Shown: one piece after another, positions 24,223 to 33,061 of the stretch
How positions within the stretch are numbered: position 1 is the first letter of the stretch
Layout of the letters: each line of letters begins with the position of its first letter
Source of the DNA: Flavobacterium collinsii
GTDB taxonomy: Bacteria; Bacteroidota; Bacteroidia; Flavobacteriales; Flavobacteriaceae
DNA length: 46,306 bases
Direction: 5' to 3'
Assembly (NCBI RefSeq): GCF_902804485.1
Contig: NZ_CADCST010000108.1
Location: 1-46,306, forward strand
Position numbers and translations under genes: made by a program
Notes under the pieces: model-generated
Told to the model about the DNA's origin: nothing
The model's database searches: none
The model's input: only the letters and a program-made list of their open reading frames with translations

Positions 24223-24453
24223 ATGAGTAAATTCGAAGATTTAAAAATAAGTGTACAGGAAATCATAGATTTAATTGCTGCAAAAAACAACAGAGAAGCC
24301 AATAATAAATTGTTGGAAGTAAATGAAGTATTAGATGAGATGCTGGATCATGCCGAAGAAGATGAAGACTTGAGAGAAATTAGCCGTTATCAGGTTTTGC
24401 TGAATCAGCTGCATGTGAAAATTAATGGAGAAGAGCAGGTTGATGGAGAGTAA
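24223..24453 (+). CDS. Small acidic helical hypothetical protein (76 aa)
   Basis: The protein is acidic and helical (EDLKISVQEIIDLIAAKN; NEVLDEMLDHAEEDEDL). No family is recognised. It overlaps the YchJ-like gene by 11 bp and is probably in the same transcript. Confidence 0.65.
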   Translation: MSKFEDLKISVQEIIDLIAAKNNREANNKLLEVNEVLDEMLDHAEEDEDLREISRYQVLLNQLHVKINGEEQVDGE

Positions 24454-24823
24454 AAAGTGCTTTTGTGATACCGGATTAGAATTTAAAGACTGCTGCGGTT
24501 TGTATCTGGAAAGCAATCAGAAAGTCCCAACAGCTTTAGAATTAATGCGTTCGCGTTACTCTGCTTATGCTACCCATAATGTGGATTATCTTTTGGAAAC
24601 CACCGCCGTTTCGGAAAGAAAGTATTATTCAAAAGCAGAGATTTTAAAATGGGCTACCAGTAACACCTGGCAAAAACTGGAAATTTTAAGTCATTCCCAA
24701 AACACAGTGGAGTTTAAAGCCTATTTTCTGGATTCAGATCATAAACCTCAGATACATTATGAATTTTCGACGTTTAAATTCGAAAATAATGTCTGGTATT
24801 ATCTGGATGGAAAGTTTGAATAA
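24443..24823 (+). CDS. YchJ-family protein with SEC-C zinc motif
   Basis: Starting at ATG 24443 (MESKKCFCDTGLEF) the protein is 126 aa. The N-terminal SEC-C-type motif C-x-C-x8-CC (KCFCDTGLEFKDCCG) binds zinc in the family. LELMRSRYSAYA and a C-terminal FENNVWYYLDG strand match the YchJ/UPF0225 domain, an NTF2-like fold. The biological role is unknown. An upstream ATG at 24425 would add six residues. Confidence 0.85.
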   Translation: MESKKCFCDTGLEFKDCCGLYLESNQKVPTALELMRSRYSAYATHNVDYLLETTAVSERKYYSKAEILKWATSNTWQKLEILSHSQNTVEFKAYFLDSDHKPQIHYEFSTFKFENNVWYYLDGKFE

Positions 24824-24893
24824 TCACTAAGCTTCTCGCTAAATTTAGGTGATTTTATTCAAATTTTTTAACTAAAAATTAATAACTGTTTCT

Positions 24894-24937
24894 TTTTTCA
24901 TAATTCTAAAATAGCGTAATTTTAGAATTATGAAAAA
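24894..24937. promoter_or_regulatory. 19-bp perfect hairpin that buries a start codon
   Basis: Arms 24894-24912 and 24919-24937 are fully complementary around the 6-nt loop AGCGTA. The ATG of the VWA-domain gene (24930-24932) is inside the right arm. It may control translation, act as a DNA operator, or end the upstream transcript. Confidence 0.7.
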
Positions 24938-26048
24938 TGAAATTAAAAAGGGTTTTTACTTTAAGACGTATGAAGCCCCGTTTCAGTCTCCTTTTGAAAA
25001 GCTTTTTGGTATTTTCAAAGAGCTAATCACCCACACTTCGGGTGATTTCGACGAAGCTATAAACTGGCTTCGGGAGTTAGACAAAGAATACAAGCTAACA
25101 GACGAAAACTACACGATCGATGATTTTATCGAAGATTTAAAAAAGAAAGGTTATATAAAAGACGAAGTTAAACCTGATGGAAGTGGAGGTTTTGGGATTA
25201 CTGCCAAAACAGAACGTGCTATCAGGCAACAAGCTTTGGATCAGATTTTTGGCAATCTAAAACGTTCCGGAAGTGGTAACCACAAAACAAAACATGCCGG
25301 AAATGGTGACGAACATACAGGAGAATTTAGGGAGTTTAGTTTTGGAGATGGTTTAGAGCGAATTTCGTTAACAGAAAGCCTGCGAAATGCCCAGATTAAT
25401 AATGGTGTTGAGAGTTTCATGCTAACCGAGAATGATTTGGTTGTGGAAGAAACACAATGCAAAGCCCAGATGAGTACCGTTTTGATGATCGACATCAGCC
25501 ACAGTATGATTCTGTACGGGGAAGATCGAATTACACCGGCAAAAAAAGTTGCCATGGCTTTGGCCGAACTAATCACAACACGTTATCCAAAAGACACACT
25601 TGATATTTTGGTCTTTGGAAATGATGCCTGGACCATTCCGATTAAAGATTTGCCCTATTTGCAAGTTGGACCTTATCATACCAATACCGTTGCCGGACTT
25701 CAACTAGCTATGGATATTTTGCGCAGAAAACGAAACACCAACAAGCAGATTTTTATGATTACCGACGGAAAGCCAAGCTGCGTGCGGGAGCGTGATGGTT
25801 CTTATTATATGAATAGTAACGGACTCGACGAATATATCGTTGATAAGTGTTATACACAGGCACAACAAGCTCGAAAACTGCACATTCCGATTACCACATT
25901 TATGATTGCAAACGATCCTTATTTGCAACGTTTTGTCAACCATTTTACCGAAGCCAATCAGGGAAAAGCATTTTACACCGGATTAAAAGGGTTAGGAGAA
26001 ATGATTTTTGAAGATTACGAAACGAATAGGAAGAAGAGAGTTCGTTAA
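24930..26048 (+). CDS. VWA-domain protein, magnesium-chelatase D-like
   Basis: The 372-aa protein has an N-terminal helical region, a Gly-rich linker (GSGGFG, KRSGSGNHK) and a C-terminal von Willebrand A domain. The metal-ion-dependent adhesion site is complete: DISHS with Asp188, Ser190 and Ser192; a Thr in YHTNTVAGL; and Asp in MITDGKPS. VWA proteins encoded before an AAA+ ATPase work as two-part machines like BchD/BchI or MoxR/VWA, which remodel or insert metals into targets. The AAA+ partner follows 172 bp downstream. The start codon lies in a long hairpin. Confidence 0.88.
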   Translation: MKNEIKKGFYFKTYEAPFQSPFEKLFGIFKELITHTSGDFDEAINWLRELDKEYKLTDENYTIDDFIEDLKKKGYIKDEVKPDGSGGFGITAKTERAIRQQALDQIFGNLKRSGSGNHKTKHAGNGDEHTGEFREFSFGDGLERISLTESLRNAQINNGVESFMLTENDLVVEETQCKAQMSTVLMIDISHSMILYGEDRITPAKKVAMALAELITTRYPKDTLDILVFGNDAWTIPIKDLPYLQVGPYHTNTVAGLQLAMDILRRKRNTNKQIFMITDGKPSCVRERDGSYYMNSNGLDEYIVDKCYTQAQQARKLHIPITTFMIANDPYLQRFVNHFTEANQGKAFYTGLKGLGEMIFEDYETNRKKRVR

Positions 26049-26049
26049 A

Positions 26050-26089
26050 TGAGGTTCAAAGTAGCAAAGGTTCAGAGGGACAAAGTTTT
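26050..26089 (+). repeat. Dispersed intergenic repeat, copy 1
   Basis: The 40-bp sequence centred on CAAAGTAGCAAAGGTTCAGA recurs in inverse orientation at 36951-36990 with about five differences. It lies between the VWA and AAA+ genes. Confidence 0.75.
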
Positions 26090-26220
26090 TGTCGTAGAGG
26101 TGAACAGCAGTGCATCTGTTTACTGTGAAAATATATTGTTTGGGTTTAGCCTAAAAAGAGATAACAAAAAATAGATTGAATTTTTAAATCATTAAATCTT
26201 TCAATTTTTAAATTAACAAG

Positions 26221-27684
26221 ATGGAAATAAAAAATACAAATACATTAGGTCAGTTAAAAGCCACTGGATATAAGAGCATTAGTATCAAAGATGAATTGAG
26301 AAATAACCTTCGGGAGAAAATCAAATCAGGGAAACCAGTTTTTGAAGGCGTTCACGGTTTTGAAAACACAGTGATTCCGGAATTGGAACGCGCTATTTTA
26401 TCGCGTCACAACATCAATTTATTAGGACTTCGAGGTCAGGCCAAAACACGTTTGGCACGTAAGCTGGTGGAATTGCTCGACGAGTATATTCCGTTTGTTT
26501 CAGGATCTGAAATTAACGATGATCCGTTAAATCCAATTTCGCGTTTTGCAAAAGATTTAATTGCTGAAAAAGGTGACGATACTCCAATTTCATGGCTGCA
26601 CAGAAACGAGCGTTTTTTTGAAAAATTAGCCACGCCTGATGTTACTGTGGCCGATTTAATTGGTGATGTTGATCCCATAAAAGCGGCCAATTTAAAGCTG
26701 TCCTATGCAGACGATCGCGTGATTCATTTCGGGATGATCCCAAGAGCAAACCGCTGCATTTTTGTGATTAACGAATTACCTGATTTACAAGCCAGAATTC
26801 AGGTGGCACTCTTTAATATTTTGCAGGAAGGTGATATTCAGATTAGAGGTTTTAAATTGAGAATGCCACTGGACATGCAGTTTATCTTTACGGCAAATCC
26901 GGAAGATTATACCAATAGAGGGAGCATTGTTACCCCTTTAAAAGACAGGATTGGTTCTCAGATCCTCACGCATTATCCCGAAAGTATTGCCATTGCAAGA
27001 GCCATTACAGAGCAGGAAGCAAAACTCGATGAAACACAACATAGATTGGTGTATGTACCGGGTCTTGCCAAAGATATTTTAGAACAAATTAGTTTTGAAG
27101 CAAGGGAGAGCGAATATATCGACAACAAAAGTGGTGTAAGTGCAAGAATGAGTATCACGGCCTTTGAGAATTTAATGAGTACGGCAGAACGTCGTGCCTT
27201 AAAAGCGGGGGTAGAAAAAACAACTTTGCGTTTGTCCGACTTTGTGGGGATCATTCCAGCAATAACCGGAAAAGTAGAATTGGTTTATGAAGGAGAGCAG
27301 GAGGGAGCTGCTGTAGTGGCTCAGAATTTAATAGGCCTAGCAATCCGAACTTTATTTCCGACCCTTTTGCCGAAAATAGAAAAGCTGGAAAAACCCGGAG
27401 AAAAAACACCATATTCAGATATAATCGAATGGTTTTTTGCCGAAAGCGGTTTCGAATTGTTAGATGATGCTTCAGACGTGGAGTATCAGAATATTTTAGA
27501 TGAAGTGACACCGTTAGATGTTTTGCTGAAGAAATATCAACCTCAGTTGGACAAAAAAGATCAGTATTTTATGAAAGAGTTTATTCTGTGGGGATTGGTC
27601 GAATATAGAAAACTGAGTAAAGATCGTTTTGCAAAAGGACATCAATTTAAAGATATGTACGGAAGTTATATTAGTAAATTGTAG
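26221..27684 (+). CDS. AAA+ ATPase, magnesium-chelatase I/MoxR-like
   Basis: The 487-aa protein has a Walker A variant GLRGQAKTR (69-77), a Walker B with CIFVINELPDL, and an arginine-rich sensor region (LKDRIGSQILTHYP). MPLDMQFIFTANPEDYTNRG is the typical sensor-1 segment of magnesium-chelatase-subunit-I-like ATPases, though this is not a chlorophyll organism. With the VWA protein upstream it probably forms a chaperone or metal-insertase complex. Substrate unknown. A terminator follows at 27709-27740. Confidence 0.9.
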   Translation: MEIKNTNTLGQLKATGYKSISIKDELRNNLREKIKSGKPVFEGVHGFENTVIPELERAILSRHNINLLGLRGQAKTRLARKLVELLDEYIPFVSGSEINDDPLNPISRFAKDLIAEKGDDTPISWLHRNERFFEKLATPDVTVADLIGDVDPIKAANLKLSYADDRVIHFGMIPRANRCIFVINELPDLQARIQVALFNILQEGDIQIRGFKLRMPLDMQFIFTANPEDYTNRGSIVTPLKDRIGSQILTHYPESIAIARAITEQEAKLDETQHRLVYVPGLAKDILEQISFEARESEYIDNKSGVSARMSITAFENLMSTAERRALKAGVEKTTLRLSDFVGIIPAITGKVELVYEGEQEGAAVVAQNLIGLAIRTLFPTLLPKIEKLEKPGEKTPYSDIIEWFFAESGFELLDDASDVEYQNILDEVTPLDVLLKKYQPQLDKKDQYFMKEFILWGLVEYRKLSKDRFAKGHQFKDMYGSYISKL

Positions 27685-27708
27685 TTTATACTCTATTTTT
27701 TTTACAAG

Positions 27709-27740
27709 CCCTACAGGTATAAAGAAACTTGTAGGGTTTA
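27709..27740 (+). terminator. Terminator after the AAA+ gene
   Basis: CCCTACAGGT pairs with ACTTGTAGGG (one G-T wobble) and is followed by a T-rich tract. Confidence 0.8.
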
Positions 27741-27821
27741 TTATTTTGTAAAAAGCCCATTACCAGTTTTATTTCATCTACCTTGCTCCGTTGGCTGTAT
27801 TTGCAGTTTCCCAAAATAAAA

Positions 27822-28415
27822 ATGGAAGATAGTTTCGAAGATTTGATTGCGAGTTATATAGAAAATAAAGTTGGAATATCGGAGCATTTTTTAAGCCCTG
27901 AGCTGGCCAATTATTTAAAACAAAATCTAATAGATTTAAATCGTAAAAGTTTATTGCTTGCTGCAGGAATCGGAAACTCAGAAAAGTTGTCTTACGATGG
28001 TGCTGTACGCAGTGATTCTATTTACTGGCTGGATAAAAAACACAACAATGTTTTTGAAAATGAGTTTTTTGATAAAATAGATGCTTTTATATTGTATTTG
28101 AATAGAAGTTGTTATACAGGAATTACGGGCTACGAATTTCATTATTCTTTATATGAAAGCGGAGATTTTTATCTGAAGCATTTGGATCAGTTTAAAAACA
28201 ATCCCAGTCGAAAATACTCGATGATCAGCTATCTGAACAGCAATTGGCAGGAAAGTGATGGTGGAGAATTAATGATCCATCAGGAAAATAACAATCAAAA
28301 AATTGCACCTACTCAGGGAAAAACTGTTTTCTTTAAAAGTAATGAATTGGTACATGAAGTTCTGGTGACCCAAAACACGAGAATGAGTATCACAGGCTGG
28401 TTAAAAAGCGACTAA
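27822..28415 (+). CDS. 2OG-Fe(II) oxygenase (prolyl 4-hydroxylase type)
   Basis: From ATG 27822 (MEDSFEDLIASY) the protein is 197 aa; the longer frame from TTG 27783 is unlikely because a TGTATTTG promoter-like box lies inside it. The double-stranded beta-helix core shows the iron ligands His and Asp in FYLKHLDQF, a distal His in ELVHEVLV, and an Arg for 2-oxoglutarate (TRMSITGW). DGGELMIH is typical of the P4H family. It may hydroxylate a protein or small molecule; substrate not known. Confidence 0.85.
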   Translation: MEDSFEDLIASYIENKVGISEHFLSPELANYLKQNLIDLNRKSLLLAAGIGNSEKLSYDGAVRSDSIYWLDKKHNNVFENEFFDKIDAFILYLNRSCYTGITGYEFHYSLYESGDFYLKHLDQFKNNPSRKYSMISYLNSNWQESDGGELMIHQENNNQKIAPTQGKTVFFKSNELVHEVLVTQNTRMSITGWLKSD

Positions 28416-28428
28416 AATTTTAATCATT

Positions 28429-28462
28429 AAACCCGACAGGTTAAAAAAAACTTATCGGGTTT
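28429..28462 (+). terminator. Terminator of the oxygenase gene
   Basis: AAACCCGA pairs with TCGGGTTT around an A-rich loop; a T-tract follows from 28467. Confidence 0.8.
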
Positions 28463-28470
28463 AAAGTTTT

Positions 28471-28503
28471 TTTGAAATTATATTGATATATCAATTATAT
28501 TTG
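28471..28503 (+). promoter_or_regulatory. Promoter and operator of MarR-family gene
   Basis: TTTG (28471-28474) and TATATTTG (28496-28503) are 21 bp apart, close to the Bacteroidetes consensus. Between them is the perfect palindrome ATTGATATATCAAT (28482-28495), a likely binding site for the MarR dimer encoded downstream, which suggests autorepression. Confidence 0.75.
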
Positions 28504-28521
28504 TATCAAATAAAAAAAAGC

Positions 28522-28962
28522 ATGAAACTCAAAAACCCAACCGGAACAGTACTGTACTCCTTAGAGAAAGCAATAAAAGAATATCGAAGACTGGCACAAA
28601 AAAACATTACAGAGGTTGTAAAAGATATTACTGTAGATCAATGTCTGGTTTTAATTATACTAAACGATAATCCGGACATTTCCCAAAACGAATTGGCAAA
28701 TCTTATATTTAAAGACAGTGCTTCAATTACCAGAATGATCGAATTAATGGTGAAAAAAGAATACATCACCCGCACAATTCATCTTGAGGATAGAAGGAAA
28801 TTTAATCTGGAGATCACTAAAAAAGGTATAAAAACACTTCAGGAAATAGAACCGGTTATTGAGCTCAACCGGCAAACGGCACTTGAGGGCCTGTCTTTAG
28901 AAGAAATAGTATTACTGGATAAAACACTCCATAAAATCATCATTAATTGTAAAAATAAGTAG
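28522..28962 (+). CDS. MarR-family transcriptional regulator
   Basis: ATG 28522 (MKLKNPTGTV) follows a consensus promoter, so the longer frame from 28483 is rejected. The protein of about 146 aa has the winged helix-turn-helix of MarR: ISQNELANLIFKDSASITRMIELMVKKEYI, with the wing HLEDRRKFNLEITKKG (the DRR motif). It ends 1 bp before the beta-lactamase-fold hydrolase gene, which it probably controls together with itself. Confidence 0.9.
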   Translation: MKLKNPTGTVLYSLEKAIKEYRRLAQKNITEVVKDITVDQCLVLIILNDNPDISQNELANLIFKDSASITRMIELMVKKEYITRTIHLEDRRKFNLEITKKGIKTLQEIEPVIELNRQTALEGLSLEEIVLLDKTLHKIIINCKNK

Positions 28963-28963
28963 C

Positions 28964-30283
28964 ATGAAATCAGGATTAACACTAATCGTATTGTTGGTAT
29001 TTACTTTCGGATATTCACAAAAAGAACTTAGTAAAGCGTTAGAACAATACATGGATGCACAATTTGCTGTTAATAATTTTAGCGGTACGGTATTGGTTTC
29101 TAAAAGCGATTCTATACTGTTGAAAAAAGCATATGGTTTTGCAAATTATGAATGGAAAGTAAAAAATGAAACAGATTCAAAATTTAGTTTAGCTTCGGTT
29201 TCGAAGCAATTTACTGCTGTCGCTATTTTGCAATTAGCAGAGCATAAAAAACTGTCATTAGACGATCAATTGAGTAAATACTTTGCCGATTTCCCTAAAG
29301 GTGATACCATTACTTTGAAGATGATGTTGTCCCACAACTCGGGTTTTCAAATGGATTTTGACGAATTGTACTTGATCAGAACAGATCTCAATAAAGATTC
29401 TGTTTGTAGTTATCTGGCAAAAAAACCTTTGCTGTTTGAGCCGGGAACCAGCACAGCCTACAGTAACATTGGATATTATTTATTGGCGCGCATTGTTGAA
29501 AAAGTATCGGGACAATCTTATGAAGAGTATTTAAGGCAAAATCTATTCGATAAAGCTAAAATGTACAATTCCGGAGTTTCAGCGAATGATGCCGTTGTCG
29601 ATAAAATGACTCAGCGGTATTATTTTAAGGATAACAAATTAACTAAAAATCCATACATCAATTGGAGTTTTAATCTTGGTCATGACGGTATATATTCAAC
29701 TGTTAACGATTTATATTTGTGGAATAAAGCGCTTTTCGATGGTCAGATTTTGCTTTCAGAAGAATCTAAGAAAAAGATGTTTACATCATATAATGAACAG
29801 AATTTTGGTTTTGGTGTAATGATTAATCCTGTTTACAATCAGGGACATCAATTAATTGCGCATGATGGCGGTTTCTTTGGGGCAATGACATCCTTTAACA
29901 AATTTACTGAGGATAAAGTTTTTATTACTGTTTTATCCAATAACCAGTCAAAATCGTATTATATTGCTTATGGGCTTGCGGGAATATGTTTTGGGAAAGA
30001 GGCCGAGCTTCCGTATAAACACATTCAGGTAGCTGGAGACGCAAAGGCTTACGATCAATATATAGGGGAGTATGAAAATATTAAAATTGTAAAAAAAGAG
30101 AACAAACTTTATTATGCAGGTTATACCATTGAACTGCTGCCGGAATCACCAACAAAATTCTTTCGCTCAGACAATAACGATACGACATTAGAATTTATTA
30201 AAAATCATAAAGGAAAAATTATACAATTAGAAATCAGAAAGGCCGGAATAAAAGAGATTAAAAATAGAACAAAAGGAGTTTAA
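28964..30283 (+). CDS. Class C beta-lactamase-fold serine hydrolase
   Basis: The 439-aa protein has a signal peptide (MKSGLTLIVLLVFTFGYSQ) and a serine beta-lactamase/penicillin-binding protein domain. The SxxK motif is SVSK with Ser78 and Lys81; Tyr-x-Asn is AYSN; the third motif HDGG replaces KTG. A small C-terminal beta domain follows (about 350-435). Such proteins are usually peptidases or esterases rather than antibiotic resistance enzymes. It lies in an operon with the MarR regulator. Substrate unknown. Confidence 0.88.
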   Translation: MKSGLTLIVLLVFTFGYSQKELSKALEQYMDAQFAVNNFSGTVLVSKSDSILLKKAYGFANYEWKVKNETDSKFSLASVSKQFTAVAILQLAEHKKLSLDDQLSKYFADFPKGDTITLKMMLSHNSGFQMDFDELYLIRTDLNKDSVCSYLAKKPLLFEPGTSTAYSNIGYYLLARIVEKVSGQSYEEYLRQNLFDKAKMYNSGVSANDAVVDKMTQRYYFKDNKLTKNPYINWSFNLGHDGIYSTVNDLYLWNKALFDGQILLSEESKKKMFTSYNEQNFGFGVMINPVYNQGHQLIAHDGGFFGAMTSFNKFTEDKVFITVLSNNQSKSYYIAYGLAGICFGKEAELPYKHIQVAGDAKAYDQYIGEYENIKIVKKENKLYYAGYTIELLPESPTKFFRSDNNDTTLEFIKNHKGKIIQLEIRKAGIKEIKNRTKGV

Positions 30284-30313
30284 GCGTTATTTTTGCATTC
30301 AAAATATAATCTT

Positions 30314-31168
30314 ATGTTGTTTCTTGTCCTCAGTATATTGTGTAGCGTAATTGTTGGTGTGATTTTTAAAATAACCCGAAAATACCATGCACATCCTACT
30401 CAAATTATTGCGTTCAATTATGTTGTTGCCTTAGCACTGTGTTATTTTACATTTAGTCCAAATCTGAATGAAGTTGACGCAACAGCGCCCTGGAGCATTT
30501 ACATCGCTATTGGAGTTTTGTTACCGGTTGTTTTCTTATTCCTGGTGGCATCCATCAAAAATATGGGAATTGTAAAAACTGACGCAGCCCAACGATTATC
30601 ACTATTTATTCCAATTTTGGCAGCCTGGCTGATCTTTAGAGAAGAGTTTAATTTTTATAAAGTGATTGGACTGATCGTTGGTTTTTTGGCCCTTTTGCTA
30701 ATTTTGAGAAAGCAATCGGAAAACTTGGAAAACAAATGGATTTTTCCTGCTGTTGTTTTAGTAGGTTTCGGAGTTATTGATATTCTCTTCAAGCAAATTG
30801 CACTTTATACCACTTTACCGTATCCAACTTCTTTATTTGTTGTTTTTTGTATCGCTTTGATGGTCGCGCTTTTAATTTCGATTTATGAAATTGGTGTTAA
30901 AAAAGGGGAGTTAGAACCAAAAAGTATTCTTTTTGGTACCTTGGTTGGTATCTTTAATTTTGGAAATATACTGTTCTATTTAAAAGCGCATAAGGCTTTC
31001 GCCGAAAATCCATCAACAGTTTTTGCAGGAATGAACATGGGAGTTATCATTTTAGGAAGTCTTGTCGGCTTGGTTTTTTTTAAAGAAAAACTGTCTAAAA
31101 TTAATTTTATCGGAATCTTTCTGGCTCTAATAGCGATCGTTTTTATTGTTTTTTCTCAATTCAAATAA
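30314..31168 (+). CDS. EamA/DMT-family membrane transporter
   Basis: The protein of about 284 aa is almost entirely hydrophobic, with about ten transmembrane helices in two EamA repeats (first ending near the FREEFNFYKVIGLIVGFLALLLI pattern, second near FKEKLSKINFIGIFLALIAI). The repeat-ending pattern [FW]xExxxxxxxxG is typical of drug/metabolite transporters. The ATG at 30314 is preferred over TTG 30293 because TATTTTTG at 30288-30295 fits a -7 promoter element. Substrate unknown. Confidence 0.88.
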   Translation: MLFLVLSILCSVIVGVIFKITRKYHAHPTQIIAFNYVVALALCYFTFSPNLNEVDATAPWSIYIAIGVLLPVVFLFLVASIKNMGIVKTDAAQRLSLFIPILAAWLIFREEFNFYKVIGLIVGFLALLLILRKQSENLENKWIFPAVVLVGFGVIDILFKQIALYTTLPYPTSLFVVFCIALMVALLISIYEIGVKKGELEPKSILFGTLVGIFNFGNILFYLKAHKAFAENPSTVFAGMNMGVIILGSLVGLVFFKEKLSKINFIGIFLALIAIVFIVFSQFK

Positions 31169-31606
31169 TTTTTATTGACTACAAAATGCTGGTTTACAGT
31201 TGTTTTTGTGGTTTTTTGTTATTATTTGAAAATAAACTCTACTAATTCTATAGAATTTATAAAATATTTTTATAGATTTGCAATAACAATGAGAAACTAT
31301 AGTCAATATACCATCACTTTTTTATGCAGCTTCATGATGTGCAGCATGCAGGATTATGTGATGAAATGGCGTTAATATAGAAAGTACTTGTTATTTTTTT
31401 TTTTAGCCTTTCATGCACCATGAAAGGCTTTTTTTAGAACGGTCAAAAAAATTAGTAAAATGAGATCCAATAGAAACACCAACATTAGGATGCGATGCTG
31501 TCTTATGAAAATCCCATGTTAAAAAAAGCTTCAATAAACAGTAAAACGCTTTTTAAAAGATTTAAAGTTTAAAATAAAATAACCCCCAATTAAAAGACAT
31601 ATAGTT
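31169..31606. other. Intergenic with terminator, no clear gene
   Basis: This 438-bp stretch has a 66-codon ORF (31175-31375) with cysteine-rich, hydrophobic composition that I do not believe is coding. A strong terminator at 31405-31435 ends rightward transcription, possibly of a short RNA made from this gap. Confidence 0.4.
31405..31435 (+). terminator. Strong Rho-independent terminator
   Basis: Perfect 11-bp stem AGCCTTTCATG/CATGAAAGGCT with a CAC loop and a run of seven T residues. Confidence 0.92.
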
Positions 31607-32893
31607 ATGAGTACAGAATTAATAAAACAGAATCCCTTTCAATCGATGATTGATCGTTTTAACATTGCAGCTGACATTCTTAGATTAGACGAATCGATCA
31701 GGCAAAAACTTCAGCGTCCGGAGAAACAAATTGTTGTTAATTTTTCGATTACATTAGACAATGGCTCCGAAAAAAACTTTGAAGGTTATCGTGTTATTCA
31801 CAATACAGCTTTAGGGCCTTCAAAGGGCGGAATTAGATACGATACCGCAGTAAATCTCGATGAGGTAAAGGCATTGGCTGCCTGGATGACCTGGAAATCG
31901 GCTGTGACAGGTATTCCGTTTGGAGGTGCAAAGGGCGGAATTATTTGTGATCCGAGAACACTTTCTAAAAGTGAATTAGAGAAAATTACTAGGGCTTATA
32001 CCAAAGCTTTGTCTGATGTTTTTGGACCGGATAAAGATGTTCCGGCACCGGACATGGGAACTGGCCCTGACGAAATGGGATGGTTAATGGATGAGTTTTC
32101 TATCGTTCATGGTAAAACAATTCATGCTGTGGTAACCGGTAAACATTTGCATTCCGGAGGTTCATTGGGCAGAGTAGAAGCAACCGGGAGAGGAGTTAGT
32201 ATTATAACTTTACTGGCACTTGAAAAATTAAAATTAAGACCTGCGAGATCTAGCGTAGCCATTCAGGGTTTTGGAAATGTGGGATTGCATTCGGCTTTGT
32301 TCTTGTTTGAAAAAGGACTAAAAGTTGTTGCGGTTAGTGATGTTTCTGAAGCATTTTACAATCCTGAGGGACTTAATATTCCTGAACTGATTTTGTATTA
32401 CAACCTGAATAACAAGAGTATTAAAGGATATCCGAACTCGGTTGCCATTAAGCACGAAGATTTATTGTTGTTGGATGTTGACGTATTGATTCCTGCCGCC
32501 AAAGAGGATGTAATCACACAAAAGAATGCTCACGATATTCGTGCAAAAATTATTGTGGAGGGCGCCAATGGACCGGTTTCTTCGGATGCCGATAAAATAC
32601 TGCACGATAATAATGTTTTGGTGGTTCCGGACATTCTGGCCAATGCAGGTGGCGTTACGGTTTCGTATTTTGAATGGCTTCAGAATTCGCTTTTAGAGTC
32701 CTGGAGAATTCACCAGATCAATACCCGTTTAGAAGATATACTGGAAAAAGGATTTGAGACTGTTTTTAGAATCGCTTCCAAACACAATGTTACACCACGT
32801 ATTGCCGCCTATATTATTGCGCTGAAAAAGGTGGCCGATACGCAATCTGTAAAAGAAGTGGCACTGGATACTCCAAAATTTAAGCAGAATTAA
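31607..32893 (+). CDS. gdhA: Glutamate (Glu/Leu/Phe/Val) dehydrogenase
   Basis: The 428-aa protein is a full-length member of the amino-acid dehydrogenase family, converting glutamate and 2-oxoglutarate plus ammonia with NAD(P). The substrate region GPSKGGIRYD (70-79) and catalytic Lys109 in PFGGAKGGI are present, as is the Asp in PAPDMGTG. The Rossmann motif is GFGNVG (221-226), and ADTQ/ANAGGVTVSYFEW near the C-terminus is standard. Coenzyme choice cannot be read with certainty. It is monocistronic. Confidence 0.93.
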   Translation: MSTELIKQNPFQSMIDRFNIAADILRLDESIRQKLQRPEKQIVVNFSITLDNGSEKNFEGYRVIHNTALGPSKGGIRYDTAVNLDEVKALAAWMTWKSAVTGIPFGGAKGGIICDPRTLSKSELEKITRAYTKALSDVFGPDKDVPAPDMGTGPDEMGWLMDEFSIVHGKTIHAVVTGKHLHSGGSLGRVEATGRGVSIITLLALEKLKLRPARSSVAIQGFGNVGLHSALFLFEKGLKVVAVSDVSEAFYNPEGLNIPELILYYNLNNKSIKGYPNSVAIKHEDLLLLDVDVLIPAAKEDVITQKNAHDIRAKIIVEGANGPVSSDADKILHDNNVLVVPDILANAGGVTVSYFEWLQNSLLESWRIHQINTRLEDILEKGFETVFRIASKHNVTPRIAAYIIALKKVADTQSVKEVALDTPKFKQN

Positions 32894-33061
32894 AAATTAG
32901 ATTTTAGCATACAAAGATTGTTTTCATTGATTAATATTATTTTCAAAAGAGAAGGTATTAATTGATGAAAATATCTTTGTTTTAGAGTCGTCGTAATTTG
33001 TTTAATAATCTTGTTCGACGGATTTAAGTTTTTTTATGAATTAATAAAGTAATTTTTTAAA

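Noticed and set aside
31175..31375. 66-codon ORF in the gap before the glutamate dehydrogenase gene
   Set aside because: The composition is biased to Cys, Phe and Tyr and no start signal is seen; it is more likely non-coding DNA.
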